The notes: generated by a model from the letters alone, not told the origin. A stretch of DNA of 64,000 nt from Cycas panzhihuaensis (GCA_023213395.1 CM041465.1:149055741-149119740), one strand, 5' to 3'; shown: positions 1 through 12,070, numbered from the stretch's first letter. Made by a program: numbers and translations.

Positions 1-237
1 ATTGTTAGTTAAATTTTAGGGGTTGAAGAGTTTCCCTCCTCCCCTAAACTATATAATTTAAGGGGTGTGCAACCCTAGTGTCTTTAGACACCACCTTCAT
101 TTTGGATATTTGTAATACCCTCTTCATAACAATAGATTAAATACAAAGGATTCTTGTTTATGCAAAAATGACGTATTGATTTATGATTATCTCTTTTATG
201 TTCTGCCATGTTCTCTATTGATTATTTTTCCTATAGT
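1..237. other. Unassigned AT-rich flank
   Basis: No coding potential is visible. Similarity between the two Copia-1 copies stops abruptly at about position 238, so this stretch is different DNA joined to a truncated Copia gag. It has a TATA-like tract (ACTATATAATTTAAGG) near 48-63 and a T-rich end, which would fit a piece of another LTR, but no second copy exists in the window to confirm that. Confidence 0.25.
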
Positions 238-616
238 CTTCAACTTTAGAAAAGTCTTCATAAATCAAATCATATATTTATTGTTCCAAAATAATTAACT
301 TCTTAGTGTCAATTTTATAGTACTTTTCCTTTAGTGAGTTCTAGACTATGGCTAAATCATCTATGTCAAAGAAGTAGTGACTTATGTTTGGGGAGAAAGA
401 GGTTAGGATGCTACCTAAGGCTCCATCATAATTCATCAGATAAACCATGTAGGCTTCTAATTTTTTATTTGTCAGTTTAATAAATTCTTCTATGACATAT
501 CGCCATAGCTTTTATTACTTTATATGGTGAGATATGTGAGTTTTATAGTTGGCATAATTAGAGTCAGTTAGAACTAGAATTGAAGTACAGAAGGTTGTCC
601 CTAGTATGAGTGCCAT
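238..616 (-). pseudogene. Truncated Copia gag 5' end (second copy)
   Basis: The ATG of gag is at 616-614 on the minus strand, in the same context as the better preserved copy at 7135. Similarity to that copy runs to about 238 and then stops, so only about the first 125 codons remain. The segment contains stops. It belongs to the internal region lying left of the shared LTR at 2435-2856. Confidence 0.7.
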
Positions 617-2416
617 TTTGGAACTAACTAATGACAAAAGGCCTATTTAAGGAAATGAAAAAGGTAGAAGAAGTTTTGATGACTTTTGAATGAAATTAAT
701 TATTATTTTTATAGGTATACCTTCATTTAAAAAAATAGGTGTGTTACTGAAATAAACTCATTAACATTGCCACTAAACATTAATTTACCATTGATTATGA
801 AAGTAATCTTGTTTAACATTTCTTATTTAATTTAATCATTTATCAGAAAATACACATTAAAAATAAACTCATTAACATTAAATATTGATAATTCTTAATC
901 AAGAAACATTAAAAATTTTAATCAAATATTTAAGAAAATTAATCAAACGTATGAGAATTGCATGTTTGTAGCTTGAATTAAATCATATAATTAAAAAAAG
1001 ATTTATTTTAATAGACTATATATAATGATTAAAAATTATATAAAAATAATAAAATTTGTTAAATTTTTGACAAGTGATTAATGTTTATTTATTTAAAAAA
1101 AATCACGTGCTTTAGTTTACTTGGTCATGGAAGGAAGCCTTATTTTAAGCATAAATTTATAGGTTGAAATGGTGTCCAAATGGAACAAGTGACTAGTCGA
1201 TGCATCCACATTTAAGTCAGGATTCTGATACTTTTAGAGTTGAATTTGGACTTCATATGGTAAAGTTATAAAAGAAGAAGCATAGGTAGCCCCTTTTGTA
1301 GATGAAAAAAAAAAAGTAAAACAAGGGGATAAGCCCCTTTTCAAAATTGGACTGAGGTTATATGGGAGGCTAATATGGTCAGGGGCTGGGGGGGAGAGGG
1401 ACTAAGGTGGACCTGAAAGAATGTTTAAATTAAATTAAATTAGATTAAAACTTTATAAAGAAAAGGATATTAAAAGGGTATGATAAGGCACATACCCAAA
1501 ATATAAATTAGGCAAACTTAATTCTTTTTATGTTTACAAAAATAATAAACTAAATTTAATAAAAGCTTCATATCTGAGGCTTATATACCCTAAGATTTAG
1601 GGTTTCACTTCATTTTTCCCAAATATTTTTAGGATTTGTAGGTCTGCGACAGATGATAACTGTTTCACATGGTGTCTTCAAATGATGGCAAATCTCCTCT
1701 GTGAAGATTTCTTTTATTATACTTTTACGTGAGTCATCTAGTTACCCTCTATTTGATGTCTCTACATTTCATCTTCTATTTTATGTCTTTACATTTCATC
1801 TACGTGAGGGTTTACTTATTCTTTTAGTATCAGATCATCTCCATGCTGCGCTCTACGTGTAGGTTGAAAACTATCTTTAGCTAGAGCTATGGCAATGGCA
1901 TTCCTATGTTTCTTAGATGTCTACCCTCTACATCTTCTAAGATGGTTATGACTTTTGGTATCTCTTTGATTTTTACATTTTCTTTAGTTTATAGTAATGT
2001 CTATGTGTTCTTTTGTGATGGCTCTGTCAATGTCCTTTCTACTTTCTAGAGAGATTATCTCTTTCTCTAAGATGGTTAAATGGTTTCAACTACAACAATC
2101 AACAATTCTATATTTAAGTATTCTCCTATTTCTTTGTGAAGTATCTACAATCTCAACAATAGAGGATTTTTTATTTCTTAGTGTTCTTCTGTTATAGATA
2201 CTCTTGAAGTATCATCAAACCCTTGTAGTAGTTCTTTTTATATATGGTTGTATATATTTTTGGGCCAAACTGCAAAACAGGTATTAATGAAAAATAAAAG
2301 CACCTTGTGGTGTTGATTTTAATATAGGAACAATTTTGTTTAATATAAATCTAGCCTATTTTTTGTTGTAATTTTATATCTTTTAATTTACATGTTAATT
2401 TCTGCATCCTACTACT
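617..2416 (-). repeat. Copia-1 untranslated leader, second copy
   Basis: This 1.8 kb region between the primer site and gag is a direct repeat of 7136-9005, diverged by substitutions and small indels. It includes a minus-strand segment (about 1795-2070) that reads as coding with scattered stops, discussed in the findings. Otherwise no gene is seen; the short plus-strand frame at 1997-2197 is most simply the opposite strand of that segment. Confidence 0.7.
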
Positions 2417-2434
2417 AAACTGGCTCTGATACCA
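2417..2434 (-). other. Primer-binding site for initiator tRNA-Met (Copia-1, second copy)
   Basis: On the minus strand the site reads TGGTATCAGAGCCAGTTT and follows the LTR end (CTTACA) without a gap. TGGTATCAGAGC is the standard initiator-tRNA-Met primer site of plant Copia elements. Its presence left of this LTR shows that the LTR also served as a 5' LTR. Confidence 0.92.
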
Positions 2435-2856
2435 TGTAAGTAGAGAGGGATGCATTTATAAGCATAGGTATTAATTCAAATAAAACATAAATTTATAGAT
2501 GCAATAATCACTAATGAACACACCAAGATTGATAGGTGGAAAACCCCTTTTAGGGATAAGAAACCAGATCCTAAAATAATTTAACTAATATTAAATAGAA
2601 TATACATTACAATGATTTATTGAAGATGAGGATCTCATCCTCTATTTGGGATACTAATATACCCTACATAACTTTGACCAACCTCTTGACCTCATGACCT
2701 TTAGAGCAACTTCTTAGAATCTAGGAAGATATAAATAGGAAGAGGTTTGTTGAAATAGTTGGTTATCAATTTCAACGAACTAAATAATAATTATAAAGTT
2801 AACTTTAATAAATAACTTTATAAAGATAACATTATAAACATAATATTATTCTAACA
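2435..2856 (-). repeat. Copia-1 LTR shared by two internal regions
   Basis: The LTR is 422 bp and starts TGTTAG and ends CTTACA on the minus strand (TG...CA). Its partner is 9024-9439. A polypurine tract abuts its right side, as for a 3' LTR, and a primer site abuts its left side, as for a 5' LTR. Confidence 0.9.
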
Positions 2857-2868
2857 TCCCCCTTTAAT
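2857..2868 (-). other. Copia-1 polypurine tract
   Basis: The minus strand reads ATTAAAGGGGGA and runs straight into TGTTAG of the LTR. This is the usual position and composition of the plus-strand primer of a retrotransposon. Confidence 0.85.
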
Positions 2869-4500
2869 ATTATCTTTTGTATAATAAAAGATAAAAAGAA
2901 GAAAAGATAGAAGAAGAGAAGGAAGAAAAAGAAGAATTCAGTATGATGACCCCCATTTGATGAAGACTTCTTTAATCTTCAATAATTCTCTAAGCTTTAG
3001 GAACCTTGCTCTGTTAATAGTTTTGTAAGAATGTTTGTAATATGCAACTCTATAGGACAATAAGATAAGTAAATAATTTCATCATTTTCAAGATTATGTA
3101 TAAAATGTTAATGTAATTCTATGTGTTTTATTCTAGAGTGTGCAACATGATTAATAGTAATAGATATCACACCTTAATTATCAACATTAATTTCAATAGA
3201 AGAGTTAGGAAACAATTCAAGCTCACTTAATATGGATTTAAGCCAAAGTAATTATTTACTAGCTTCAGCAAGTGCTTGATGTTTAGCTTTGGTTGTAGAT
3301 AGGGCTAATACTTACATTTTCTTACTAGATTATGTAATTAGAGTAGAGTTTAAAAAGAAAATATAACTAACTATCGATTTATACTCATCGAAGTCTCCTA
3401 CCTAATTTGAGTTTGTATAACCTATTAATTTTATGGTTAGTACTATAAGAGTTATAGGTTGATCCATAAAATATTGTACCTTATAGGTATTTTAAAATCT
3501 ATTTTGTAGCTTTCCAGTATGACTCGTGAGGTTTTTTCATGTATTTAGAGCAAAGAGCTACAACATAGGAGATGTTTGGGTAGGTATGGATTAGGTAAAT
3601 TAAACTACCTATAAGTTGACGATATGTAATAGGGTCAAATATAGGTGTAGGATAATCAATTGATAATTTAACACCTAATTATAAAAGGTTTAGGGTTGGT
3701 TTGGCATTTTCCATATTAAACCTTTTGATTAAATTTAAAATATATTTAGGTTGAGAGATAGTTATTTTAGAGTTAGTTTGATAAATTTGTAAACCTAGAA
3801 AGTAATGTAAAAGACCTAAGTTAATCATTTTAAATTTGTTCATTAAGATAGTTTTTAATTGATAAATATTAGAGATTAAAGATCCACTTATGATTATATC
3901 ATCTATGTAAAGGATTAAGATGGTAATATTTTTATTTCTTATTTGAAGTAGAGATTAGGATCACTAATGCACTTATTGTATCCATTTTGTATAAGATAGT
4001 AGTCTATTATTATATACCAAGCTTGAAGAGCTTATTTTAGACCATATAAAGATTTTTTTAACTTACACATAAGATTAGGATTGTAAATAAAACTAAGGCG
4101 TTGTTTTATATAAATTTCTTCTTTAAGATCTCCATTCAAAAACGTGCTTTTAATATCCGTTTGATGAATTTTCTAGCTAAACTTGGCTACTAAAACTAGG
4201 ATGGTTTTAATTGCATTTATCTTAGCTAGAGGAGCAAAGGTTTCGGTATAATCAATATTGTTAGTTTGAGAAAAACCTTTGGCTATTAGATGAGCCTTAT
4301 ATCTTTTAATAGCTCCTTTTGAGTTATACTTTGTTTGGTAAACCCATTTATATTCTACCAAATTCTTATTGGAAGGAAGGGTAACTAAATCTTAGGTTGA
4401 ATTCTTTTTAAGAGTGTCAATCTTTGATTGCATTACTTATTGCCATATTATATTGATATTTACTTCCTTAAGGATTTTTAGATCATTTGTGGCCATAACT
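2869..4500 (-). pseudogene. Copia-1 reverse transcriptase and RNase H remnant
   Basis: The frame at 4361-4173 shows the conserved start of Copia RT: WVYQTKY, then RYKAHLIAKGFSQ and DYTETFAPLAK (family form: YKARLVAKGF.Q, D..ETFAPV.K). Further left, broken frames give IHQTDIKSTFLNGDL and LKKSLYGLK, the typical QMDVK.AFLNG and LYGLKQ blocks. About 3300-3000 reads as RNase H: TTKAKHQALAEASK, then KHIELHLHFI and TNILTK near the C-terminus. Stops and frameshifts throughout make it inactive. It is the last coding part before the polypurine tract, as expected for Copia. Confidence 0.85.
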
Positions 4501-5780
4501 TTGGCCATTAGATCAAAGTTAGCTTGAAGTTTTTGGGAACAAGTCTTCATGGTGTCTGATGGATTACCAATATTAGAACTAGTTTAAGAAAGAGTTTTTT
4601 ATGCCTAAACTAGTTATTTGTTCTTTGAAAAAGTAGAAGTGGAGGGTTAATCAGAAGAGTTTGACTAACTAGCTAGATATAAAGTAGTAGATTCAGTTAA
4701 TGTCTAATTCTGAATTTGATTAGATAGAGATTTAATCATTTTAGGATCAACTTATTTGTCTAAGGGGTCAACTAAGTAAGTGTTAGTTAATAAACTCTCG
4801 ATAGAAAGTTCTATATTAGTAGTTTTTAATGAAGATCCTTCTTCATCTAATATAACATCATGTAGAATCAAAATCTTGTGTGTGATTGGATTAAGAAGCT
4901 TGTAGGATTTACTTTCTTCATTGTAACCAATGAAGATGAATTTAGAACTTTTAGGGTTGAGTTTCTTACGTTTTTTTTTGGAAATACATCCCTACACAAT
5001 GATTCTCAAGATTTTAAGATGTTTGATAGAAAGTTTATGACATGACCGCTTCTATTCTAGTGTAACATGCTATAGATATTTATTTGGTAATCGATTTAAA
5101 AGATAGTTAGAGCAAACTATTACTTCAATCCACAACTTTAGATCTAGACCTTTTGCATGTATTATAAGAGTACAATTCTTACATTTAACAACACCATTTT
5201 GTTGAAGGATATAGGCGACGGAATGCTGAAATCATATTTCGTATTTTTTACAGTATAAAGTAAACATATTACTTAAGTATTCTTTAGCATTATTAGACCT
5301 AAAGATTTTTATTTTAGAGTTGATTTAATTTTTTACTAATATTTTAAACTCAACAAAGATGTAAAAAACTTGACTTCTTATTTTAAGCATATAAACCCAA
5401 CATTTCCTAAAAAAATGATCAATAAAAGTGATAAAATATTTACTTCTAGAGTACGATGGTACTTGAAATGGGCTACAAATATTAGAGTGAATGAGTTTAA
5501 ATGGAACTTTTACTTTGAATAAAGTCTAATATGGAAAAGGATTTATGTGTTACTTGCCTATTTTGCAGGCTTCATAAACACCATAAACTATGGTTAAGGT
5601 AGGAAGTCCATGAACCATATCATATTTGCTTAAATACCAAAGTATACCATAACTTATATGGTAAAACTGGGCATGCCATAACTTATTGACTAGATCAAAT
5701 TTAACTATAAAGGCACTAAGAGACTTTGTTTTAGAATTTTAAAAATTTGTTAGGTTGTAGAGACTTGTTTTATGATTTAC
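4501..5780 (-). pseudogene. Copia-1 integrase remnant and integrase-RT linker
   Basis: On the minus strand near 5220-5100 the conserved end of the integrase core is readable (LQQNGVVK, then LDLKLWIEVIVCSNYLLNR; family form QQNGV.ER.N, ..W.EA...A.YL.NR). Near 4990-4860 comes the downstream Copia block FIFIGYNEESKSYKLLNP and HDVILDEE (family: F.GY....K.Y...... R.V.F.E). Between 4850 and 4500 is a low-complexity linker toward RT. Many stops; the catalytic N-terminal part right of 5220 is hard to follow. Confidence 0.75.
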
Positions 5781-7135
5781 AGATCTTGAAGTGATTAACT
5801 TAAGCTTCTTTAAAGGTTGTTTAATAACAGACATGTCTTTCTAGAATTTAACAACAAAGTCTTTTTGGTAGATTTAATAAACTGAAAGGAGATTTAGTAA
5901 TAATCCAAGAACATAAAATACATCCCTGATAGACCTATCTTTTAAAGAAACATCTTTTGTTCTTTTAACTTAGTTCTGAATTGCTTCCGAATGAGATTTC
6001 CTCTTTAGAATTAAGATCAAATTAGTAAGATGATAAGTATTCTTGGTGTCTCATCATATGATGAGATGCAACAAAATCAAGGATCCACAAAGGTGGTTGA
6101 GTAGTTGATGCTGAAAAAGTTGATGTGGTAGCAGTTAGGGAATGGTTAGGATTATGGGATCATGATTGGATCCCTTTAGAAACTTTCCAAGATTTAGAAG
6201 TAATTCTATTCCTATAGATATCAATGGTGTGCCTCTTTTTATAGCAGTAAGCATAGATGACATTTTGTTTAGGGTTAGAATTGATAGTATTCCTTTTTTG
6301 GAATGATTGTTTAGAGGTATTATATATTTTAGGTGATCTAGAATACTTAGTATTATGATGAAGGTAGTTTGAAGAAGATGAACCTCTATGAGGTTTTTGG
6401 AACTTAGGATTGTTTTTATTACTTTAATAGTTGTTCTAATGTTTAAACTTATTAAGTGGCTTTAACTTGGAAAAAAGAGCTTCTAAAGGATCTAAAAGTT
6501 TTTAAGTTTGAATCAACATTGTTTGATATTCAACTAGTTGATTCACTAACTGATTAAAGGTTATTGATGGATATCTAACTTGCTACCTAGCAATTTTAAA
6601 AAGATTGAAACATTTTGGGAGTTTATTGATTGTAAAATAGATGAGTGTATCATCATCTTTTGCATGTGTAATAGTGACTATTTTATCACCTAATTTTGTG
6701 GAAGACTTTATGCAATTACTTAAATCTTTATTGATAAGTTAAAGTTTCGATAAGAAGTCTTCAACTTTAGAAAAGTCTTCATAATTCAAATCGTATATTT
6801 GTTATTCTAGAATAACTAACTTCTTAGCATCAACCTTATCGTACTTTTCCTTAAGTGAGTTCTAGACTATGGCTAAATCATCTATGTTAGAAAAGTATTA
6901 ACTTATGTCTAGGGAGAGAGGTTAGGATGGTGCCTAAGGCTCCATCATAATTCATCAGATAAACTATGTAAGCTTCTAATTTTTCATCTATCAATTTAAC
7001 AAATTCTCCTATGACATATTGCCATAGCTTTTGTTGTTTTAAGTGGTGAGATATGCGAATTTTCTAGTTGGTATAATTAGAGCTGGTTAGAACTATAATT
7101 AAAATATAATAGGTTGTTCCTAGCATGAGTGCCAT
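5781..7135 (-). pseudogene. Copia-1 gag-protease remnant
   Basis: The start is taken at 7135 (MALMLG), because the following residues give the normal Copia gag N-terminus (LTSSNY, then LKQQKLWQYVIG). The Trp expected after Asn-Tyr is a stop. About 6640-6480 gives the UBN2-type gag segment (INKLPKCFNLFK, LVNQLVEYQTML). The zinc knuckle is at about 6260-6215 (AYCYKKRHTID), with Tyr in place of one Cys and Arg in place of the Gly before His. The protease active-site region at 6097-6040 reads WILDFVASHHMM where WILDSGASHHMT is normal, so it is inactivated. Confidence 0.8.
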
Positions 7136-9005
7136 TTTGGGACTAACTGATGACAAAAAGGTCTCTTTAAGGAAACGAAAAAGGTGGAAGAAGTTATGAT
7201 GACTTTTGAATGAAATTAATTATTATTTTTACAAATATAATTTCATTTAGAAAAATAGGCGTGTTACCAAAATAAACTCATTAACATTGCCACCAAACAT
7301 AAACTCAAATCATGAATATAATGTTATTAACATTGCCATTGAACATTAATTTACCATTGATCATGAAAGTAATCTTGTTTAATATTTAGTATTTGATTTG
7401 ACCATTCATCAGGAAATATACATTAAAAATAAATTCATTAGCATTAAATGTTGATAGTTTTTAATTAAGAAATATTAATTTTTAATCAAATATTTAAGAA
7501 AATTAGTCAAACTTATGAGAATTACATGTTTGTAGCTTGAATTAAATTATATAATTAAAAAAAGAAGGTTTATTTTAACTGATTATTAATAGAGTATATA
7601 TAATGATTAAAAATTAAATAAAAATGATGAAATTTGTTAAACTATTGACAAGTGATTAATGTTTACTAATTTAAAATAATAAATTTATAATATTATAAAG
7701 GAAATTTATAAAAAAATATCATGTACCTTGGTTTACCTAGTCATGGAAAGAAGCCTTATTTCAAGTATAAATTTGCAGGCTAAAATGGCATCTAAATGGA
7801 ACAAGTAACTACTCGATGCATCCGAGCCTAAGTCAGGATTCTGATGCTTCTTTCTGAGTTGAATTTGGACTCCATATGGTAAAGTTATAAAAGGATAAAC
7901 ACAAGTACCCATTTGTAGAGAAAAAAACAAGAATAATAGAATAAGGGGATAAGCCCCTTTTTAAAATTAGACTAAGGTCATATGGGAGGCTAATATGGTC
8001 AAGGGATGGGGGGAGAGGGGCTAAGGTGGACCCAAAAGAATGTTTAAATTAAATTGAATCTTTATAAAAAAAGGGGATATTAAAAGGGTGCGACAAGGCT
8101 TAGATCAAAAATACAAATTAGGTGCACTTAATTCTTTTTGCATTTGTAAAGAGAATGAACTCAATTTAATAAAAGCTTCACATCCAAAGCTTATATACCC
8201 TAAGATTTAGGGTATCAGTTCATTTTTCCTAAATATTTTTAGGATTTAAAAGTCTACAGTAGATGATAATTGTTTCATATGTCATCTTCAAATGATGGCA
8301 GATCTCCTCTGAGAAGATTTCTTCAGTTATACTTCTATGTGAGGTGTTTAGTTACCTTCTATTTGATGTCTCTACATTTCATCTGTGTGAGGGCTTGCTT
8401 ATTATTTTGGTGTCAAATAATCTCCACTTCACACTCTACATGCAAGTTGAAGACCATCTTTAGTTAGAGCTATGGTAATGGTGTTCCTATGTTTCTTAGA
8501 TATCTGCCCTTTGCATCTTCTAAGATGGTTATGACTTTTGGCATCTCTCTAATTTTTGCATTTCCTTTGGTTTATAGTGATGTCTCTATGTTCTTTTATG
8601 ATGGCTTTATCAATGTCCTTCTTGCTTTCTAGAGAGATTATCTCTTTCTCTGAGATGGTTAAACAATTTCAACAACAACAATTAATAGTCCTATGTTTAA
8701 GTTTTCTCCAATTTCTTCGTGAAGTATCTGCAATCACAGTAGTGGAGGAATTTTTATTTCTTAGTGTTCTTCTATTGTAGATACTCTTGAAGTATCTTCA
8801 AACCCTTGTAATATTTTTTTATTTTTTGTATATGGTTGTATATATTTTATGGGCTAGACTATAAAATAGGCATTAGTGAAAAATAAAAGCACCTTATGGT
8901 ATTGATTTCTGTATAGTAACAATTTTGTTTAATATAAATCTATCCATTTTTTTGTTGTAATTTTATATCTTTTAATTTGCATGTTAATTTATACATCCTA
9001 CTACT
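7136..9005 (-). repeat. Copia-1 untranslated leader, first copy
   Basis: This 1.9 kb spacer between primer site and gag is unusually long for Copia. It is repeated at 617-2416. The minus-strand segment at about 8376-8656 reads as a protein-like frame with three or four stops. The short plus-strand frames at 8270-8467 and 8556-8780 lie opposite it. No recognised domain. Confidence 0.65.
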
Positions 9006-9023
9006 AAACTGGCTTTAATACCA
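9006..9023 (-). other. Primer-binding site for initiator tRNA-Met (Copia-1)
   Basis: The minus strand reads TGGTATTAAAGCCAGTTT, directly after the LTR end CTTACA. It differs at two bases from the second copy at 2417-2434, which keeps the canonical TGGTATCAGAGC. Confidence 0.88.
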
Positions 9024-9439
9024 TGTAAGGAGAGAGGGATTATTTTTCAAGCATAGTTATTAATTTAAATAAAACATAAATTTATAGATACAACAATCAT
9101 CAATAAACACACCAAAATTGACAAGTGGAAAACCCCTTTAGGGGATAAAAAACCACCTCTTAAAATAGTTTAAATAATATTAAATAGAATATACATTACA
9201 ATAATTTATTGAAGATGAGGATCTCATCCTCTCTTTGGGATACCAGCATACCAGCATACCTTGTGTAACTTTAACCAACCTCTTGACCTTAGGACCTTTA
9301 GACGAACTTCTTAGAATCTAGGAAGAGGTTCATTGAAATGGTTAGTTATAAATTTCAATGAAACAAGTAATAATCATAAAGTTAACTTTAATAAATAACT
9401 TTGTAAAGATAACACTATAAACATAATATTATTCTAACA
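9024..9439 (-). repeat. Copia-1 5' LTR
   Basis: This 416 bp LTR pairs with 2435-2856. It begins TGTTAG at 9439 on the minus strand and ends CTTACA at 9024. The five bases beyond it (TGAAT, 9440-9444) would be the target duplication; the other end of the compound element lies outside recognisable sequence, so this cannot be checked. Confidence 0.9.
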
Positions 9440-9657
9440 TGAATATTATTTTCTAATAGAGGTTACATTTATTAGGGCCTTAAATAGATAATAATGGGCT
9501 CTTCCATTGAATCCCATTAGTTGGTATGAGTGTCCTTAATTCTATTAGTGAGAGTAAATGACTTGCACATAAAAGTTAATGGCTAGCATTAACATTCAGG
9601 TTCGCTGGTCATATACTAGTAGTTAAGTACCACTAATAGCCATTGGTTATATAATAA
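9440..9657 (-). repeat. Gypsy-1 3' LTR
   Basis: About 200 bp (9461-9657) matches 54537-54738, including a shared stretch around CTAGTAGTTAAGTAC. The right edge is fixed by the adjoining polypurine tract. The left edge is drawn at the Copia-1 LTR, where the minus strand ends in CA; this boundary is less certain. Confidence 0.65.
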
Positions 9658-9669
9658 GTCTCCTCCTCT
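9658..9669 (-). other. Gypsy-1 polypurine tract
   Basis: The minus strand reads AGAGGAGGAGAC just before the LTR. It lies immediately downstream of the chromodomain reading frame, as expected. Confidence 0.7.
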
Positions 9670-9671
9670 AA

Positions 9672-11171
9672 GATGTTGTACCTTCAAAGTTAGAAAGATA
9701 TAGATGTTTCTTAATAAATTGAAATGATTCCCATGTTGCTTCTTCAGGTTTATAACCAACCAACTACACTAGATACTCAGAGATGGTCATGTTTTAGAGG
9801 TGATATTATCAACTAAATAAAATATGATTAGGAAAAATAGTGAGGAGTTGCTCTTCATTAAGGACTAAGAGAACTATTTAGAGGATAATAATTTTACCAA
9901 GATATTTTTTAAGGTATAAAACATGGAAAACATTATGAATCTAAGTATTAGGAGGGAGTTCGAGGGTATAAGTAACTTTACTAATATATTAGAATATCTT
10001 ATATGGAAAATAGTATCACCCATTAAGCTTATGGTTTTTATTCTTATTAAAATATTCTTTCTTATGTGGATAAAAGTATACAAAACCCAAGTTAATATTG
10101 GAAAAGAAATAATCAGAATGGTGGTGATTGGTAAGCTACTTCATGCAATTTTATAATGTAGCTAGGTTTTTCTTAAAAATATAAAGAACTTAATCTATAT
10201 ATTATAGTTTTTGTTGGAATTTAGTCATTTGGATGTTGGTGGCTAAGGTGTGGTAGGATGGTTAGGGATAGTCATAAAGAGCCATAAATAGAGATATACC
10301 AATGGCCAAGTGATAAGATGAGTTATACTAATATTCTATGAAAAGGAGCTAAGAAGTCCATTTATTTTAGCATTCTAAGATGAAGTAGTGTAAATATATT
10401 TTAAGAGTATTATTAAGAACTTCTAATTAGCCATATGCTTATATATGGTAAGCTAAATTCATGTTTAATGAGGTCCCTAATATACAGAACAGTTTTTGCT
10501 AAAATGAGCTAGTGAATTTAGGATCTTTGCCATAAACTATTAGTGATAGAAATCCATGAAGATAGAAAATAGATTAGATGTATAGGTTGGTAAGGTAAGA
10601 TGCTTTATAAGGTGTTTGAATGGGTAAAAAATAAGCATACTTAGTTGCTTTATCAATGATTACTAAGATTGAGTCAAATATAGTGGATGATGGAAGGCCT
10701 GTGATGAAGTCCATTCTGATGTCTCACCATTTGCCCTAGGGATATGTAGGGGTTAAAGAAGGCTTAGTTAAGCCTTACTATATGTTTTGTTTTATTGGTA
10801 AGTATCACACTTAGAGACAAACATAAGGATAAAAGATTTTATAAGTAACCAGTAGAAGTTAGATTAAATATAACAATATATTTTTTTAAACCCTAAGTAA
10901 CCTCCCAAGGGGGTAGCATGATACTCAAATAAGGTATGAGGAATAAAGGGATATATAAGATGGACAAAAGTATAATTCCTATATAAGATGTGATTGTTGT
11001 ACATGGAGTAATCCTTCTAATTATGGACTTTGGTGGTCTAGTTGGCATAATTAGGTTGGTTGTGATTATAAGAGGCCAATTCTTATAACCATGATAGGTG
11101 GGGCTTGGAGATTACATGGATAGTGGTTTCAGGGAATAGGCAAGAGAGAGCATCTACACCAATATTATCCT
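9672..11171 (-). pseudogene. Gypsy-1 integrase and chromodomain remnant (with RNase H tail)
   Basis: Minus strand, from right to left: end of RNase H (KDNIGVDALS near 11166-11137); the spacer block with HATPLGRLLRV near 10920 (family H..P..GH.G) and the zinc-binding Cys region near 10810; the integrase core from 10757 with DIRMDFITGLPSS (first catalytic Asp in the MDFI block), VIIDKATKYAYFLP, then DPKFTSSF and LGTSLNMNLAYH (second catalytic region) to about 10430; the C-terminal region FHVLYLKKYLGK near 9925; and the chromodomain SEYLV, GYKPEEATWESF at about 9790-9720. Stops and frameshifts are frequent. Confidence 0.85.
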
Positions 11172-11404
11172 TGAGAGCACAGAGGACATAGTGGTATACC
11201 CAAAATATTTATAAATGTGGGGAGGCAAGAGTCTGCCTTTACTTAACCATTAGTCCAGTAATTAAAAAAATAATAAATTAAAGTACAAACTTACCTTGTT
11301 GGATTGAGGATGGTTAGTGATGACTCAAAGATGGCTGGTGGTGGCCCACTAGTTCCCAAGGTCTAATTGCACATAGATTAAATATAATAGACATTATTCT
11401 AACA
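11172..11404 (-). repeat. Copia-2 3' LTR
   Basis: A 233 bp repeat starting TGTTAG at 11404 and ending CTCTCA at 11172 on the minus strand, flanked by the duplicated ATCCT. The inner part (11190-11404) matches 18485-18695. Its first bases supply the stop codon of pol (TGT TAG at 11404-11399). The preceding polypurine tract reads GAAGGAAAA (11413-11405). Confidence 0.85.
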
Positions 11405-12070
11405 TTTTCCTTCAAAATGTCCATAATATATAACTCCAAGTTTCTCTCTGAATTTGTGGAACTTGATTTTTCCCAATGCCTTTGTGAAGATATCTACCAT
11501 TTGATCTTCTATGCTATAATACACCAACTTAATTTTACCTTCTTGGACTAATTCCCAAATGAAGTGATGTTTGGTCTCAATATGCTTAGTTCTATCATGA
11601 AAAACTAGATTGCAAGTCATTTAAATGGTGCTTTGATTATCACACCAAATCTTGGTAGGACCTTTCTGTTCCATTTGAAGATCATGTAGAAGTCATCGTA
11701 ACCATATTATCTGACATGCACTTGAAACTATTGCTTTATATTCTACTTCTTTTATGGATAAGGAAATCATATTTTGTTTCTTTTTGCTCTATGCAATGGT
11801 TGTTGAACCTAAACTAAATGTATACTCTAAAGTAGATTTTATGTCATCAATATCTCCTTCCTAATCAGAGTCTGTATATCTAATCAACCTAAAGTTTGGT
11901 GAAGATTTATAGCATAACCTATAATCTATTATACCCTTTAAGTATCATAAAATCTGATTAGCTACATGCTAATGAGTGGATTTAGGATCTTGCATGAACC
12001 TTAAAACTACATTGACTACATACATAATGTTAGGTCATGTTGATGTTAAATATATTAGGCTACCAATTAA
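11399..12070 (-). pseudogene. Copia-2 RNase H
   Basis: The frame 11620-11399 is the intact C-terminus of a Copia RNase H: FHDRTKHIETKHHFI, LVQEGKIKL, then DIFTKAL and FREKLGV. It ends with a TAG formed by the LTR. Upstream, to about 12070, the domain is readable only in fragments interrupted by stops. It would remove RNA from the RNA-DNA hybrid in reverse transcription. Confidence 0.85.

Larger units (their letters stand above)
238..9439 (-). mobile_element. Copia-1: tandem Ty1/Copia retrotransposon with a shared middle LTR
   Basis: Read on the minus strand, the order is LTR (9439-9024), tRNA-Met primer site, long leader, gag, protease, integrase, RT, RNase H, polypurine tract, LTR (2856-2435), then a second primer site, leader and start of gag (2434-238). 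The stretch 238-2434 is a diverged copy of about 6757-9023. The gag-protease-integrase-RT-RNase H order is the Copia order. All coding parts carry stops and frameshifts. The three-part structure (LTR, internal, LTR, partial internal) is what unequal recombination between LTRs of neighbouring copies would leave; this origin is inferred. Confidence 0.85.

Noticed and set aside
9923-10156. 77-residue plus-strand frame
   Set aside because: Overlaps the Gypsy-1 integrase C-terminal region, which reads on the minus strand.
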